Of a stretch of DNA of 5,727 nucleotides, positions 1 through 5,639 are shown piece by piece. Source of the DNA: Actinomycetota bacterium (GTDB taxonomy: Bacteria; Actinomycetota; Coriobacteriia; Anaerosomatales; JAHIQC01); contig JAHIQC010000242.1 of assembly GCA_018902765.1 (NCBI GenBank), positions 1 through 5,727 on the forward strand. Reading direction: 5' to 3'. Every line of letters starts with the position of its first letter. Position 1 is the first letter of the stretch. The notes under the pieces are model-generated. The model made no database searches. It had not been told where the DNA came from and saw nothing but the letters and a program-made list of their open reading frames with translations. Both the position numbers and the translations under genes were made by a program.

Positions 1-19
1 GAAATAGCACAGACTGACC

Positions 20-52
20 CGAGGCCACCCGAGCGCAAACCGGGTGGTCTCG
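20..52 (+). promoter_or_regulatory. Strong RNA hairpin in the ccmF leader
   Basis: Bases 20-31 pair with 41-52 in a 12-bp stem (11 Watson-Crick pairs and one G-U at 24/48) closed by a 9-nt loop at 32-40. It lies 28 nt before the ccmF ATG. No T-run follows the stem (the next bases are GTGTAATCC), so it does not look like a standard intrinsic terminator. It could be a U-tract-less terminator or attenuator, an mRNA processing or stability element at the end of an upstream gene, or part of that gene's coding end, since one frame stays open to TAA at 58-60. The pairing is directly visible; the function is inference. Confidence 0.5.
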
Positions 53-71
53 TCGTGTAATCCAGAAGAGC

Positions 72-77
72 GGAGAG
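72..77 (+). promoter_or_regulatory. Ribosome binding site of ccmF
   Basis: The purine run GGAGAG ends 3 nt before the ATG at 81, and its GGAG core ends 5 nt before it. It is the best Shine-Dalgarno match upstream of this start, and no competing start is visible just downstream, which supports the ATG at 81. Confidence 0.6.
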
Positions 78-80
78 AAC

Positions 81-2156
81 ATGGCATCACTCGGTAACCT
101 GACACTCGGTCTCGCATTCGTCGCAGCGCTTGTGTCTGTGGCGGCGTTGTTCTGGGGCAGGATGATGGGCAAGAAGGACGGCGAAGGCGCCACGAATGTT
201 GGCTACTTCGGCGCCTTCGGAGTCGCCGGAGCCCTTTCAATGAGCACGGCAATCCTCCTGTCGGGCTTCTTCCGACAGGACTTCACCCTGCAGTATGTGG
301 CTGAGAACCACAGCACTGATGTATCGAGCCTCTCGTGGCTGTACAAGATATCCGGAGTTTGGGCAGGTCGTGAGGGTTCGCTTCTGTTCTGGGCCTGGGT
401 CTTGGCACTGTTCGTTGCCTACATCGCATGGAAGCGCATCGGTGAGACCGATGAGCTGTCTAACATGTCACTCGCGGTGCTGAATATCGTTCAGCTCTTC
501 TTCCTGGCATCTCTGTTCGTGGACCTCAACAACCCGTTCAAGGTCTCTCCGGCGGAGTGGATCGGACCCAACGGCCAGTTGATGGTTGCTGTGGGAATGA
601 ATCCGCTTCTGCAGCACTGGGCCATGATCCTGCATCCACCGACGCTGTTCATCGGCTATGCGGGCATGACGATCCCGTTCGCCTTCGCGATGGGTGCACT
701 CATCGTGGGAGACGGCTCCAAGCTTTGGGTCACGATTGTGGATCGCATCACGGTGTTCTCGTGGCTGTTCCTCGGCCTAGGTATCGGACTGGGCGCTGTA
801 TGGGCATATGTGGTACTTGGATGGGGTGGCTACTGGGCATGGGATCCGGTGGAGAACGCCTCACTGCTTCCGTGGCTCACGGGCGTCGGCCTGCTCCACA
901 GCTTCACGGTGTATCGTCGTCGCGACGGATTCAAGAAGTGGGCTGTCATGATGGCCACCGTGAGCTTCGTGCTCGTCATCCTCGGCACGTTTATCACGCG
1001 TTCAGGCATCATCGATTCGGTTCACGCGTTTGAGAAGTCCCCGATCTCGGGCTGGATCTTCGGCGCGATGATGGTGCTGCCCCTCGTGGCCGCAGTGTGG
1101 GGACTGATGGTTCGCTCCAAGGAGTTCGAGAGCGCTGACGAGTTCGAGTCGCTCACGAGCAAGGAAGCCTCGTACTACTTCAACAACGTGATCATGCTCA
1201 TGTCCGCGCTTGTTGTTGCGATGCTCACCGTCGCTCCCGCATTCGGCGGCAAGGCGTTCGGAGTCGACACGTACAACGCACTCGCGCACCCGTTCGGCAT
1301 CCTGTATGTGTTCATCATGGCGGTGTGCCCGATTCTTTCGTGGCGCAAGACGCTTGGGCCTGCGTTCATGTCCAAGGCGAAGTGGCCCCTCATCAGCACC
1401 GCCGTGTTGACCGTCCCGCTCGGCGCGATCTGGTACCTCGAGCTTCTGCCGATCCTGCAAAAGAACGGTGCGCCTTCGGCGTGGGAGCCCCTCGCGCTCA
1501 TATATGTGTACTCGATCGTTGGCATCATCGTGGGCGCGTTTGCGGTGTCCGTGGCGGTATGGTTGTTCATCGAGGGTGCCCGTAAGCGTGCCGCCGCCAA
1601 GGGGGAGACGCTTGGTGCGGCTCTGTGGCAGATCATCACAAAGGCACGCACCCAGTCGGGTGGCTACCTGACACACATGGGAATCGGAATCATACTCATC
1701 GGTCTGGTCGGCTCCACGATGTTCGTGGACGACTCCACCTTCAACGTGCCGAACAAGGCGGGCACGGCCTTCGAGGCCGGCGGCTACACGTTCACCTACC
1801 AGGGACTGGATCAGAAGACCCTGCCCAACCAAGACACCGTAGACACGGCACTGCTCGATGTGGCCACGGGCGGCGTCAAGGTCGCCACCATGAATCCTGG
1901 TCAGATATCGTTCTTCCAGCAGCAGCAGACCAAGCTCAACGCGGACGTCTTGGTGCAGCCATTGCGCGACGTGTTCGTCGTGTTCCAGGGAATCCAGGGT
2001 GAGAACGTCTCGTTCCAGGTCAAGATCAACCCGCTCATCAGCTGGGTGTGGTTTGGTTTCGCACTGTCGGTCATCGGCACAGGGATCGCCATGCTGCCCA
2101 AGAAGCAGGCCCTTGTCGTCGCTGCGAGTGCACCCGCCAAGAAGAGAAAGAAATAG
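81..2156 (+). CDS. ccmF: Cytochrome c haem lyase subunit CcmF
   Basis: A 691-residue polytopic membrane protein, slightly longer than E. coli CcmF (about 650). In System I, CcmF receives haem from CcmE and, with the CcmH-type reductase, ligates it to apocytochrome c on the outer face of the membrane. Family marks visible here are the WWD haem-handling motif at residues 248-255 (WGGYWAWD, followed by PVENASLLPW), the HPP motif with H185, H315 in SVHAF, H273 after the WWD segment, and H532 in YLTHMG. These four match the paired external and transmembrane haem-ligand histidines of CcmF. Residues about 545-650 form the outer soluble domain; the family-typical NPLISWVW segment leads into the last membrane helix, and a KKRKK tail is presumably cytoplasmic. 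The ATG follows a good ribosome binding site. The gene opens the visible operon, 9 nt from ccmA. Related NrfE and CcsA/ResC proteins share WWD; length, four histidines and context favour CcmF. Confidence 0.95.
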   Translation: MASLGNLTLGLAFVAALVSVAALFWGRMMGKKDGEGATNVGYFGAFGVAGALSMSTAILLSGFFRQDFTLQYVAENHSTDVSSLSWLYKISGVWAGREGSLLFWAWVLALFVAYIAWKRIGETDELSNMSLAVLNIVQLFFLASLFVDLNNPFKVSPAEWIGPNGQLMVAVGMNPLLQHWAMILHPPTLFIGYAGMTIPFAFAMGALIVGDGSKLWVTIVDRITVFSWLFLGLGIGLGAVWAYVVLGWGGYWAWDPVENASLLPWLTGVGLLHSFTVYRRRDGFKKWAVMMATVSFVLVILGTFITRSGIIDSVHAFEKSPISGWIFGAMMVLPLVAAVWGLMVRSKEFESADEFESLTSKEASYYFNNVIMLMSALVVAMLTVAPAFGGKAFGVDTYNALAHPFGILYVFIMAVCPILSWRKTLGPAFMSKAKWPLISTAVLTVPLGAIWYLELLPILQKNGAPSAWEPLALIYVYSIVGIIVGAFAVSVAVWLFIEGARKRAAAKGETLGAALWQIITKARTQSGGYLTHMGIGIILIGLVGSTMFVDDSTFNVPNKAGTAFEAGGYTFTYQGLDQKTLPNQDTVDTALLDVATGGVKVATMNPGQISFFQQQQTKLNADVLVQPLRDVFVVFQGIQGENVSFQVKINPLISWVWFGFALSVIGTGIAMLPKKQALVVAASAPAKKRKK

Positions 2157-2165
2157 GCTCACGGC

Positions 2166-2891
2166 ATGCCGGAAGTCTGTGATACAGCGCTGGAGGTCCG
2201 GGATCTGACCCGGACCTTCGGCGTACGCAAGGCCCTTGATCGGGTCAGCTTCGACTTGCCGCGCGGCGCGTTTCTTTCCATCTTCGGCCCCAACGGCGCC
2301 GGCAAGACCACGATGGTCAAGGTGCTCACCACGCTCACCTCCCCGTCGAGCGGCACCGCCAAGGTCTGCGGCCTCGACGTCGTCCAAGACGCGGTCGAGC
2401 TGCGCGAGCGGATCGGACTCATCAGCCACAATCCGCTTCTGTACCCCGATCTATCCGCCGAGGAGAACCTGCTGTTCTTCGCCGAGATGTACGGCGTGGA
2501 TGATTCTGCCGACCGAGTGCGCGAGTTGCTCGTGTCCGTGGAGCTCGACCATCGCCGTTTGGACCTCGTTCGCACGTTCTCTCGCGGTATGCTCCAACGC
2601 CTTTCGATCGCTCGCGCGCTTCTGCATCGTCCTGACGTGCTCTTTCTCGATGAGCCGTACTCCGGACTCGATCCTCACGCGATGGACATCTTCGACAGTC
2701 TTATCGCTCAGATCCGCGAGGATCACACCTTCGTGATGATCTCGCACGACTTGGACAAGGGGCTTGAGCTTTGCAGCCATGCGCTCATCTTGGCGCGCGG
2801 GCGAGTCGTACTGGCAGCCGAACGTGCCGCCGTGGACTCTGAGCAGTTCAAGCACACGTATCGCGCCACTGTGGGCCTGGGGGTGGCGTGA
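2166..2891 (+). CDS. ccmA: Haem exporter ABC ATP-binding protein CcmA
   Basis: A 241-residue ABC ATPase. Walker A is GPNGAGKTT at residues 41-49, the signature region is FSRGMLQR at 138-145, Walker B is VLFLDEP at 158-164 with catalytic E163, the D-loop SGLD is at 166-169 and the switch histidine is H194. The signature carries SRGM rather than SGGQ, a common variant in CcmA-like ATPases. The Q-loop region reads ISHNP (86-90), where E. coli CcmA has GHQP. In System I, CcmA powers release of holo-CcmE from the CcmABCD complex; it is not thought to pump haem itself. No clear Shine-Dalgarno site precedes the ATG, which lies 9 nt after the ccmF stop in the same frame, so translation probably depends on coupling. 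Its stop overlaps the ccmB start. Taken alone it could be any ABC-2-type ATPase; the neighbours CcmB, CcmC and CcmF settle the assignment. Confidence 0.92.
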   Translation: MPEVCDTALEVRDLTRTFGVRKALDRVSFDLPRGAFLSIFGPNGAGKTTMVKVLTTLTSPSSGTAKVCGLDVVQDAVELRERIGLISHNPLLYPDLSAEENLLFFAEMYGVDDSADRVRELLVSVELDHRRLDLVRTFSRGMLQRLSIARALLHRPDVLFLDEPYSGLDPHAMDIFDSLIAQIREDHTFVMISHDLDKGLELCSHALILARGRVVLAAERAAVDSEQFKHTYRATVGLGVA

Positions 2892-3625
2892 TGAGCGCTG
2901 CCGCTGTGCAACAACGACGCGCCGGACGCGGATTGTCGTGGCGCCAGTTCAAGGCGATCTTGCGCAAAGACATCGTGATGGAGTTGCGCACCAAGGAGAT
3001 GGTCACGTCGATGGGCATCTATGCGATGCTCACGCTTGTCATCTATCAAGTGGCGCTGTCTCAGTCAGGCGCTGCATTCGACCCGCGCAGAATCGCCGCC
3101 GGGCTGCTTTGGCTCGCATTCGTGTTCACGAGCATGCTTGGCTTGAACCGCTCGTTTGTGCACGAGAAGGATCAGGGATGCCTTGAGGCGCTTCTGCTCT
3201 CTCCGGTCGATCGCCCGGTGATCTTCCTGGCAAAGGCTATCGGTAACCTGCTGTTCTTGTTGATAGTCGAGATAATCATGATTCCGTTCTTCTCGTTTCT
3301 GTTCTTGCAGCAGGGAAGCTACCAAGGCGAGTTTTGGATGATCCCGCTATCCTTGCTCGGCGGCTCCATCGGTATCGCGGGGGTCGGCACGATGCTCGCT
3401 ACTATGTCGGTCAACACCAAGGGCAAGGATTTCGTATTGGCGGTGCTGTTCATCCCGCTCATGTATCCGCTCTTGCTCGCATGCGTATCGGCGACAACCG
3501 CCGGCGTGCTCGGTGGCGATGGCCATATCCAGCAGTTCTGGACCGGCATGGCGGCTATCGGGGCCTACGATGCGATAATGATCGCTGCGGCATGGGCCCT
3601 TTATGAGTTCATCCTCGGCGCTTAG
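2891..3625 (+). CDS. ccmB: Haem exporter membrane subunit CcmB
   Basis: A 244-residue integral membrane protein with about six predicted helices (roughly residues 38-57, 68-86, 109-134, 146-168, 176-200 and 216-241) after a charged amphipathic N-terminus. It is the membrane partner of CcmA in the CcmABCD complex. Family features are the N-terminal KDIVMELRTKE segment, GLLWLAF at 71-77, GLNRSF at 84-89 followed by a charged EKDQG loop, and LLLSPVDR at 101-108. The ATG at 2891 overlaps the ccmA TGA (2889-2891) by one base and has a G-rich site (GGGGGTGG, 2879-2886) 4 nt upstream. A GTG at 2888 directly before it would add one residue; the ATG is preferred. E. coli CcmB is about 220 residues, so this copy has a longer N-terminus. 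The stop codon sits inside a GC-rich hairpin that reaches to the ccmC start. Confidence 0.92.
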   Translation: MSAAAVQQRRAGRGLSWRQFKAILRKDIVMELRTKEMVTSMGIYAMLTLVIYQVALSQSGAAFDPRRIAAGLLWLAFVFTSMLGLNRSFVHEKDQGCLEALLLSPVDRPVIFLAKAIGNLLFLLIVEIIMIPFFSFLFLQQGSYQGEFWMIPLSLLGGSIGIAGVGTMLATMSVNTKGKDFVLAVLFIPLMYPLLLACVSATTAGVLGGDGHIQQFWTGMAAIGAYDAIMIAAAWALYEFILGA

Positions 3626-3632
3626 GCGCCGG
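3615..3632 (+). promoter_or_regulatory. GC-rich hairpin over the ccmB stop and ccmC start
   Basis: CGGCGC (3616-3621) pairs perfectly with GCGCCG (3626-3631) around a TTAG tetraloop, and a T-G wobble (3615/3632) extends the stem. The loop contains the whole ccmB TAG stop, shifted by one base, and the stem ends 2 nt before the ATG at 3635. In mRNA it would occupy the place where a Shine-Dalgarno site for that ATG should be, and none is seen there. A ribosome finishing ccmB would unfold it. A coupling role is inference; the inverted repeat is seen directly. Confidence 0.5.
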
Positions 3633-3634
3633 TA

Positions 3635-4492
3635 ATGGGAGTCAAGACCGATTCGCCCAAGGAGGTTCGACCCGAAGTGGCAGACAAGAAGGTCCTGGGC
3701 CTGAGCAAGGATTCGTGGATATACACGTTTCTGGGTCTCGGGTTCGTTCTCACTACGCTGGATTTCCTGATGGCGTTCCTGGTGTCGCCGCTCGTTCTAG
3801 GCGCCAAGGTGTCAGGTGTGCGCGTCATCGGTGGCGCGATCGTTCAAAACCAGCTGCTGTTCTCCCAGAAGATTTTCTATTTCCACGTGCCAGTGGCTCT
3901 GGGCAGCTTCCTTGTGTTCTTCTTCACCGCGTTCTATGGCGTGCGCTTCCTTATGACCAAGGACAAGATCTACGACACCAAGGCCAAGATCGCCACCGAG
4001 GTCACGTTGCTGTTCGTTATCCTGACGCTCATCACCGGGGATTTGTGGACCCGCTTCGAGTGGGGCCAGTGGTGGGTCTGGGAGCCGCGGTTGACAACCT
4101 ACTTCATCATGACACTGCTCGTCATTGCGTACTTTGTGCTCCGCAACTCGATTGAAGACGAGGAGCGCCGCGCTACCTACGCAGCAGTCTTCGGCATCGT
4201 GGCCTTTCTTGATGCCCCGATCTCATTTGCGATCACGCGCATGATCCCGAGCTCGGTTCATCCGGTCGTGCTGCGTTCTGGCGGCGGCTTGCTGCCCACG
4301 CAGTTGATTCCGTTTCTGTCCGGTCTCTTCGGGATGCTCATGATCGCGTGGGTCATCTACCAGGTACGCCTGAAGGAAGAAGTGCTCCGAGAGCGTGTCG
4401 AGGCCGTGAAGGCCGCGCTTGAGGATGATTTGACCGCGGATGCGCCAACGTTCACATCGTTCGCCAAACCCGAGACCCCCGGTCAGTCGTGA
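3635..4492 (+). CDS. ccmC: Haem handling protein CcmC
   Basis: A 285-residue membrane protein with about six helices. CcmC binds haem in an outer-face WWD loop and passes it to CcmE. The motif is WGQWWVWEPRLTT at residues 143-155, with E150 where E. coli-type CcmC has Asp. The two expected axial ligands are present: H84 in YFHVP and H209 in SSVHP. DAPISF (193-198) precedes the second histidine, as in the family. It is longer than E. coli CcmC (245) because of about 28 polar residues before the first helix and a cytoplasmic acidic, helix-prone tail from about residue 243. The start is uncertain: ATG 3635 lies 9 nt after the ccmB stop without a Shine-Dalgarno site and behind a hairpin, whereas GTG 3677 (residue 15) follows AAGGAGG by 11 nt and would give 271 residues. 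Both leave the conserved core intact. CcsA-type proteins share WWD, but size and context point to CcmC. Confidence 0.93.
   Translation: MGVKTDSPKEVRPEVADKKVLGLSKDSWIYTFLGLGFVLTTLDFLMAFLVSPLVLGAKVSGVRVIGGAIVQNQLLFSQKIFYFHVPVALGSFLVFFFTAFYGVRFLMTKDKIYDTKAKIATEVTLLFVILTLITGDLWTRFEWGQWWVWEPRLTTYFIMTLLVIAYFVLRNSIEDEERRATYAAVFGIVAFLDAPISFAITRMIPSSVHPVVLRSGGGLLPTQLIPFLSGLFGMLMIAWVIYQVRLKEEVLRERVEAVKAALEDDLTADAPTFTSFAKPETPGQS
3659..3665 (+). promoter_or_regulatory. Strong Shine-Dalgarno site inside the annotated ccmC start region
   Basis: AAGGAGG is a full-strength Shine-Dalgarno match. It lies 11 nt before an in-frame GTG at 3677-3679 and codes for Lys-Glu-Val (residues 9-11) if the ATG at 3635 is used. 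The spacing is slightly long but usable. The preceding ATG has no such site, so this may be the true, or a second, ribosome entry point for ccmC. Confidence 0.4.
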
Positions 4493-4511
4493 CACCACGA
4501 CGTCCGCTGCG

Positions 4512-4517
4512 AAAGGA
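4512..4517 (+). promoter_or_regulatory. Ribosome binding site of the ccmD-like gene
   Basis: AAAGGA lies 9 nt before the ATG at 4527 and only 3 nt before the ATG at 4521, which favours 4527. Its right half falls within a possible 5-bp hairpin (CGTCC 4501-4505 with GGACG 4515-4519, loop 9 nt), so access may be partly limited. Confidence 0.45.
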
Positions 4518-4526
4518 CGCATGATC

Positions 4527-4706
4527 ATGGATCCCGTACTTGCAGAGATCTACCGCACGGTATTTGATGCCGCCCCGTACGTCATCGCCGCATATGGCCT
4601 GCTCTGGGTCGGCCTTGGGGGCTACGTATTCTTCGTGCTTCATCGCCTCTCCGGCGTTGAGCGCGAGATAGCGGTCCTCGAGGAGTCGGTGGCGCGCCGC
4701 TCATAG
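4527..4706 (+). CDS. ccmD: CcmD-like small membrane protein
   Basis: A 59-residue protein with one membrane helix (residues about 17-38), preceded by a short acidic N-terminus and followed by a charged, heptad-like cytoplasmic tail (VEREIAVLEESVARR, 44-58). CcmD proteins are short single-span proteins that stabilise CcmC and the CcmABC complex and aid release of holo-CcmE. The AAYGLLW segment at the start of the helix resembles the aromatic YxxxAYG pattern of the family; sequence conservation is otherwise low, as is usual for CcmD. Position directly after ccmC is strong support. The start at 4527 is chosen for Shine-Dalgarno spacing; 4521 would add Met-Ile. The reading frame is open further upstream to 4440, but that would overlap the ccmC 3' end and lacks a ribosome site. 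It lies 34 nt after ccmC. Confidence 0.75.
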   Translation: MDPVLAEIYRTVFDAAPYVIAAYGLLWVGLGGYVFFVLHRLSGVEREIAVLEESVARRS

Positions 4707-4784
4707 GCTTCGGCTAGAATGACCCTACTGGTCCACCGGGCCACAGCGGTACCCTTCAGCACTAGCACTTGAGGAGGTTCGGAG
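4707..4784 (+). promoter_or_regulatory. Intergenic leader before the HemX-like gene
   Basis: This 78-nt gap is among the longest non-coding stretches in the window. It holds TAGAAT (4715-4720, five of six matches to a -10 hexamer, but no recognisable -35 at 16-19 nt spacing), a small hairpin TGGTCC/GGGCCA (4729-4734 with 4738-4743, one G-U pair, 3-nt loop), a tandem AGCACT duplicate (4758-4769) and the Shine-Dalgarno site. An internal promoter or leader is possible but weakly supported. Confidence 0.3.
4771..4777 (+). promoter_or_regulatory. Ribosome binding site that fixes a TTG start for hemX
   Basis: GAGGAGG ends 7 nt before the TTG at 4785, an ideal spacing. The next in-frame candidate, GTG at 4800, would be 22 nt away, so the TTG is the best-supported start. 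Confidence 0.75.
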
Positions 4785-5639
4785 TTGGAACAGCTCGCCG
4801 TGTTCACGCGTTGGCTCGCTCTGGCCCTGCTCATCAGCGCCACGGTGCTCTACGCATATCAGTTCTTGCTACGTCGCCAGAACCTCGGATGGTGGGCGCG
4901 CTTCTTGACCGGCGCCGGTGCGCTGACGCTGACCGCATCGATAGGACTGCGGTCCACCGTATCGGGCGGCACCGTTCTCACCGGCCCGCACAACACGTTG
5001 GTGTTGCTCGCCTGGGCTTTGCTCATCGTGTATTTCGTGGTTGAGCACCTGATCAAAGTCAGGGTCTACGGGACATTCTTGGTGCCTCTCGCTGTGGGCC
5101 TGCTGCTCGTTGCGCAGTTCCTGTCCGGAGCCACTCCGAAGGGACTGGATCTCGAAGAGCTGCGACTTCTAGACTCGTGGCGCGTCGGCTTTCATGTGGC
5201 ACTCATCATCTTCGCGAACGCTGGCTTTGCCGTAGGTGGCGCCGGCGCCGCTCTCTACCTGCTCCAAGATGCACAACTCAAGGCGCATCGTACCAACGCC
5301 CTGTTCAGGCGACTGCCGTCGCTCTCGCAGACGCAGACACTGGCGCGTCGCGCAGTAGCAATGGCGTTCCCTGCATACACGGCGGGAATCATCCTTGGCG
5401 TCGTTCGCGCAATTGAGACGGACGTTGCGGGCTGGTGGGCAGATCCGCGCATCATGCTCTCGGGGATCGTGTGGCTCATCTTCGGCACGTATCTTGTCAG
5501 GGTGTATCGGCACGGCGTCTCAGGGCGTTCTGCGGGTTGGATCGCCATCGCCGGCCTTGCTTTCGTGGTCGTGGTAGCTATCGTGGCCAGGACCTTGCCG
5601 GTCGGCTTTCATGTCTTCGCTCTGCCGGGTGGCTCATGA
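4785..5639 (+). CDS. hemX: HemX/CcsA-family cytochrome c assembly membrane protein
   Basis: A 284-residue protein with about eight predicted membrane helices (roughly residues 10-28, 38-55, 68-86, 96-113, 136-160, 193-211, 223-241 and 250-268), starting with TTG. It resembles CcsA/HemX: GFHVALIIFANAGFAVGG (135-152) with H137, then ALYLLQDAQLK (156-166), a soluble loop, AFPAYTAGIILG (194-205), a degenerate WWD region (WWADPR, 217-222) followed by SGIVWLIFGTYL, and a C-terminal GFHVF with H276. The two histidines match CcsA haem-ligand positions, but the tryptophans of the WWD motif are largely lost, which fits HemX rather than a working CcsA synthetase. HemX is a membrane protein encoded beside haem-synthesis genes; in Bacillus it lowers HemA (glutamyl-tRNA reductase) levels, and its biochemical role is unsettled. 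The stop overlaps the next start by 4 nt, so the two genes are translationally coupled. The symbol rests on family resemblance and context. Confidence 0.75.
   Translation: MEQLAVFTRWLALALLISATVLYAYQFLLRRQNLGWWARFLTGAGALTLTASIGLRSTVSGGTVLTGPHNTLVLLAWALLIVYFVVEHLIKVRVYGTFLVPLAVGLLLVAQFLSGATPKGLDLEELRLLDSWRVGFHVALIIFANAGFAVGGAGAALYLLQDAQLKAHRTNALFRRLPSLSQTQTLARRAVAMAFPAYTAGIILGVVRAIETDVAGWWADPRIMLSGIVWLIFGTYLVRVYRHGVSGRSAGWIAIAGLAFVVVVAIVARTLPVGFHVFALPGGS

Noticed and set aside
1..60. 3' end of an upstream gene (possibly ccmE)
   Set aside because: Stops occur in all three frames (TAG 5-7, TGA 15-17, TAA 58-60), and too few residues remain to choose a frame or family. The frame ending at 58-60 is open across the hairpin but has no recognisable motif.
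557..1033. 158-codon plus-strand open frame inside ccmF
   Set aside because: It is a +2 shadow of the conserved WWD region of ccmF; the translation is Arg/His/Gly-rich and resembles no family.
1002..2429. Long (475-codon) open frame on the minus strand covering ccmF and part of ccmA
   Set aside because: It lies opposite well-supported ccmF/ccmA coding sequence, has a composition rich in Arg, His, Asp and Glu typical of a GC-rich antisense shadow, and shows no recognisable domain.
4501..4519. Hairpin CGTCC/GGACG at the ccmD ribosome site as a riboswitch or regulator
   Set aside because: Only 5 bp with a 9-nt loop; such a short stem is expected often by chance in GC-rich DNA. Mentioned only under the ribosome site.
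4440..4526. Longer ccmD start at ATG 4440
   Set aside because: It would overlap the ccmC 3' end by more than 50 nt and has no ribosome site; the extra residues are Arg/Pro-rich and not CcmD-like.
4692..4720. Complete sigma-70 promoter with TAGAAT as -10
   Set aside because: At 16-19 nt spacing upstream the sequence is GC-only (around GGCGCGCC) with no resemblance to TTGACA, and there is no TGn extension. Kept only as a weak possibility within the leader entry.
4758..4769. AGCACT tandem repeat as half of a CIRCE-type operator
   Set aside because: CIRCE needs an inverted GAGTGCTAA arm at 9-nt spacing, which is absent; this is a direct repeat of six bases and may be chance.
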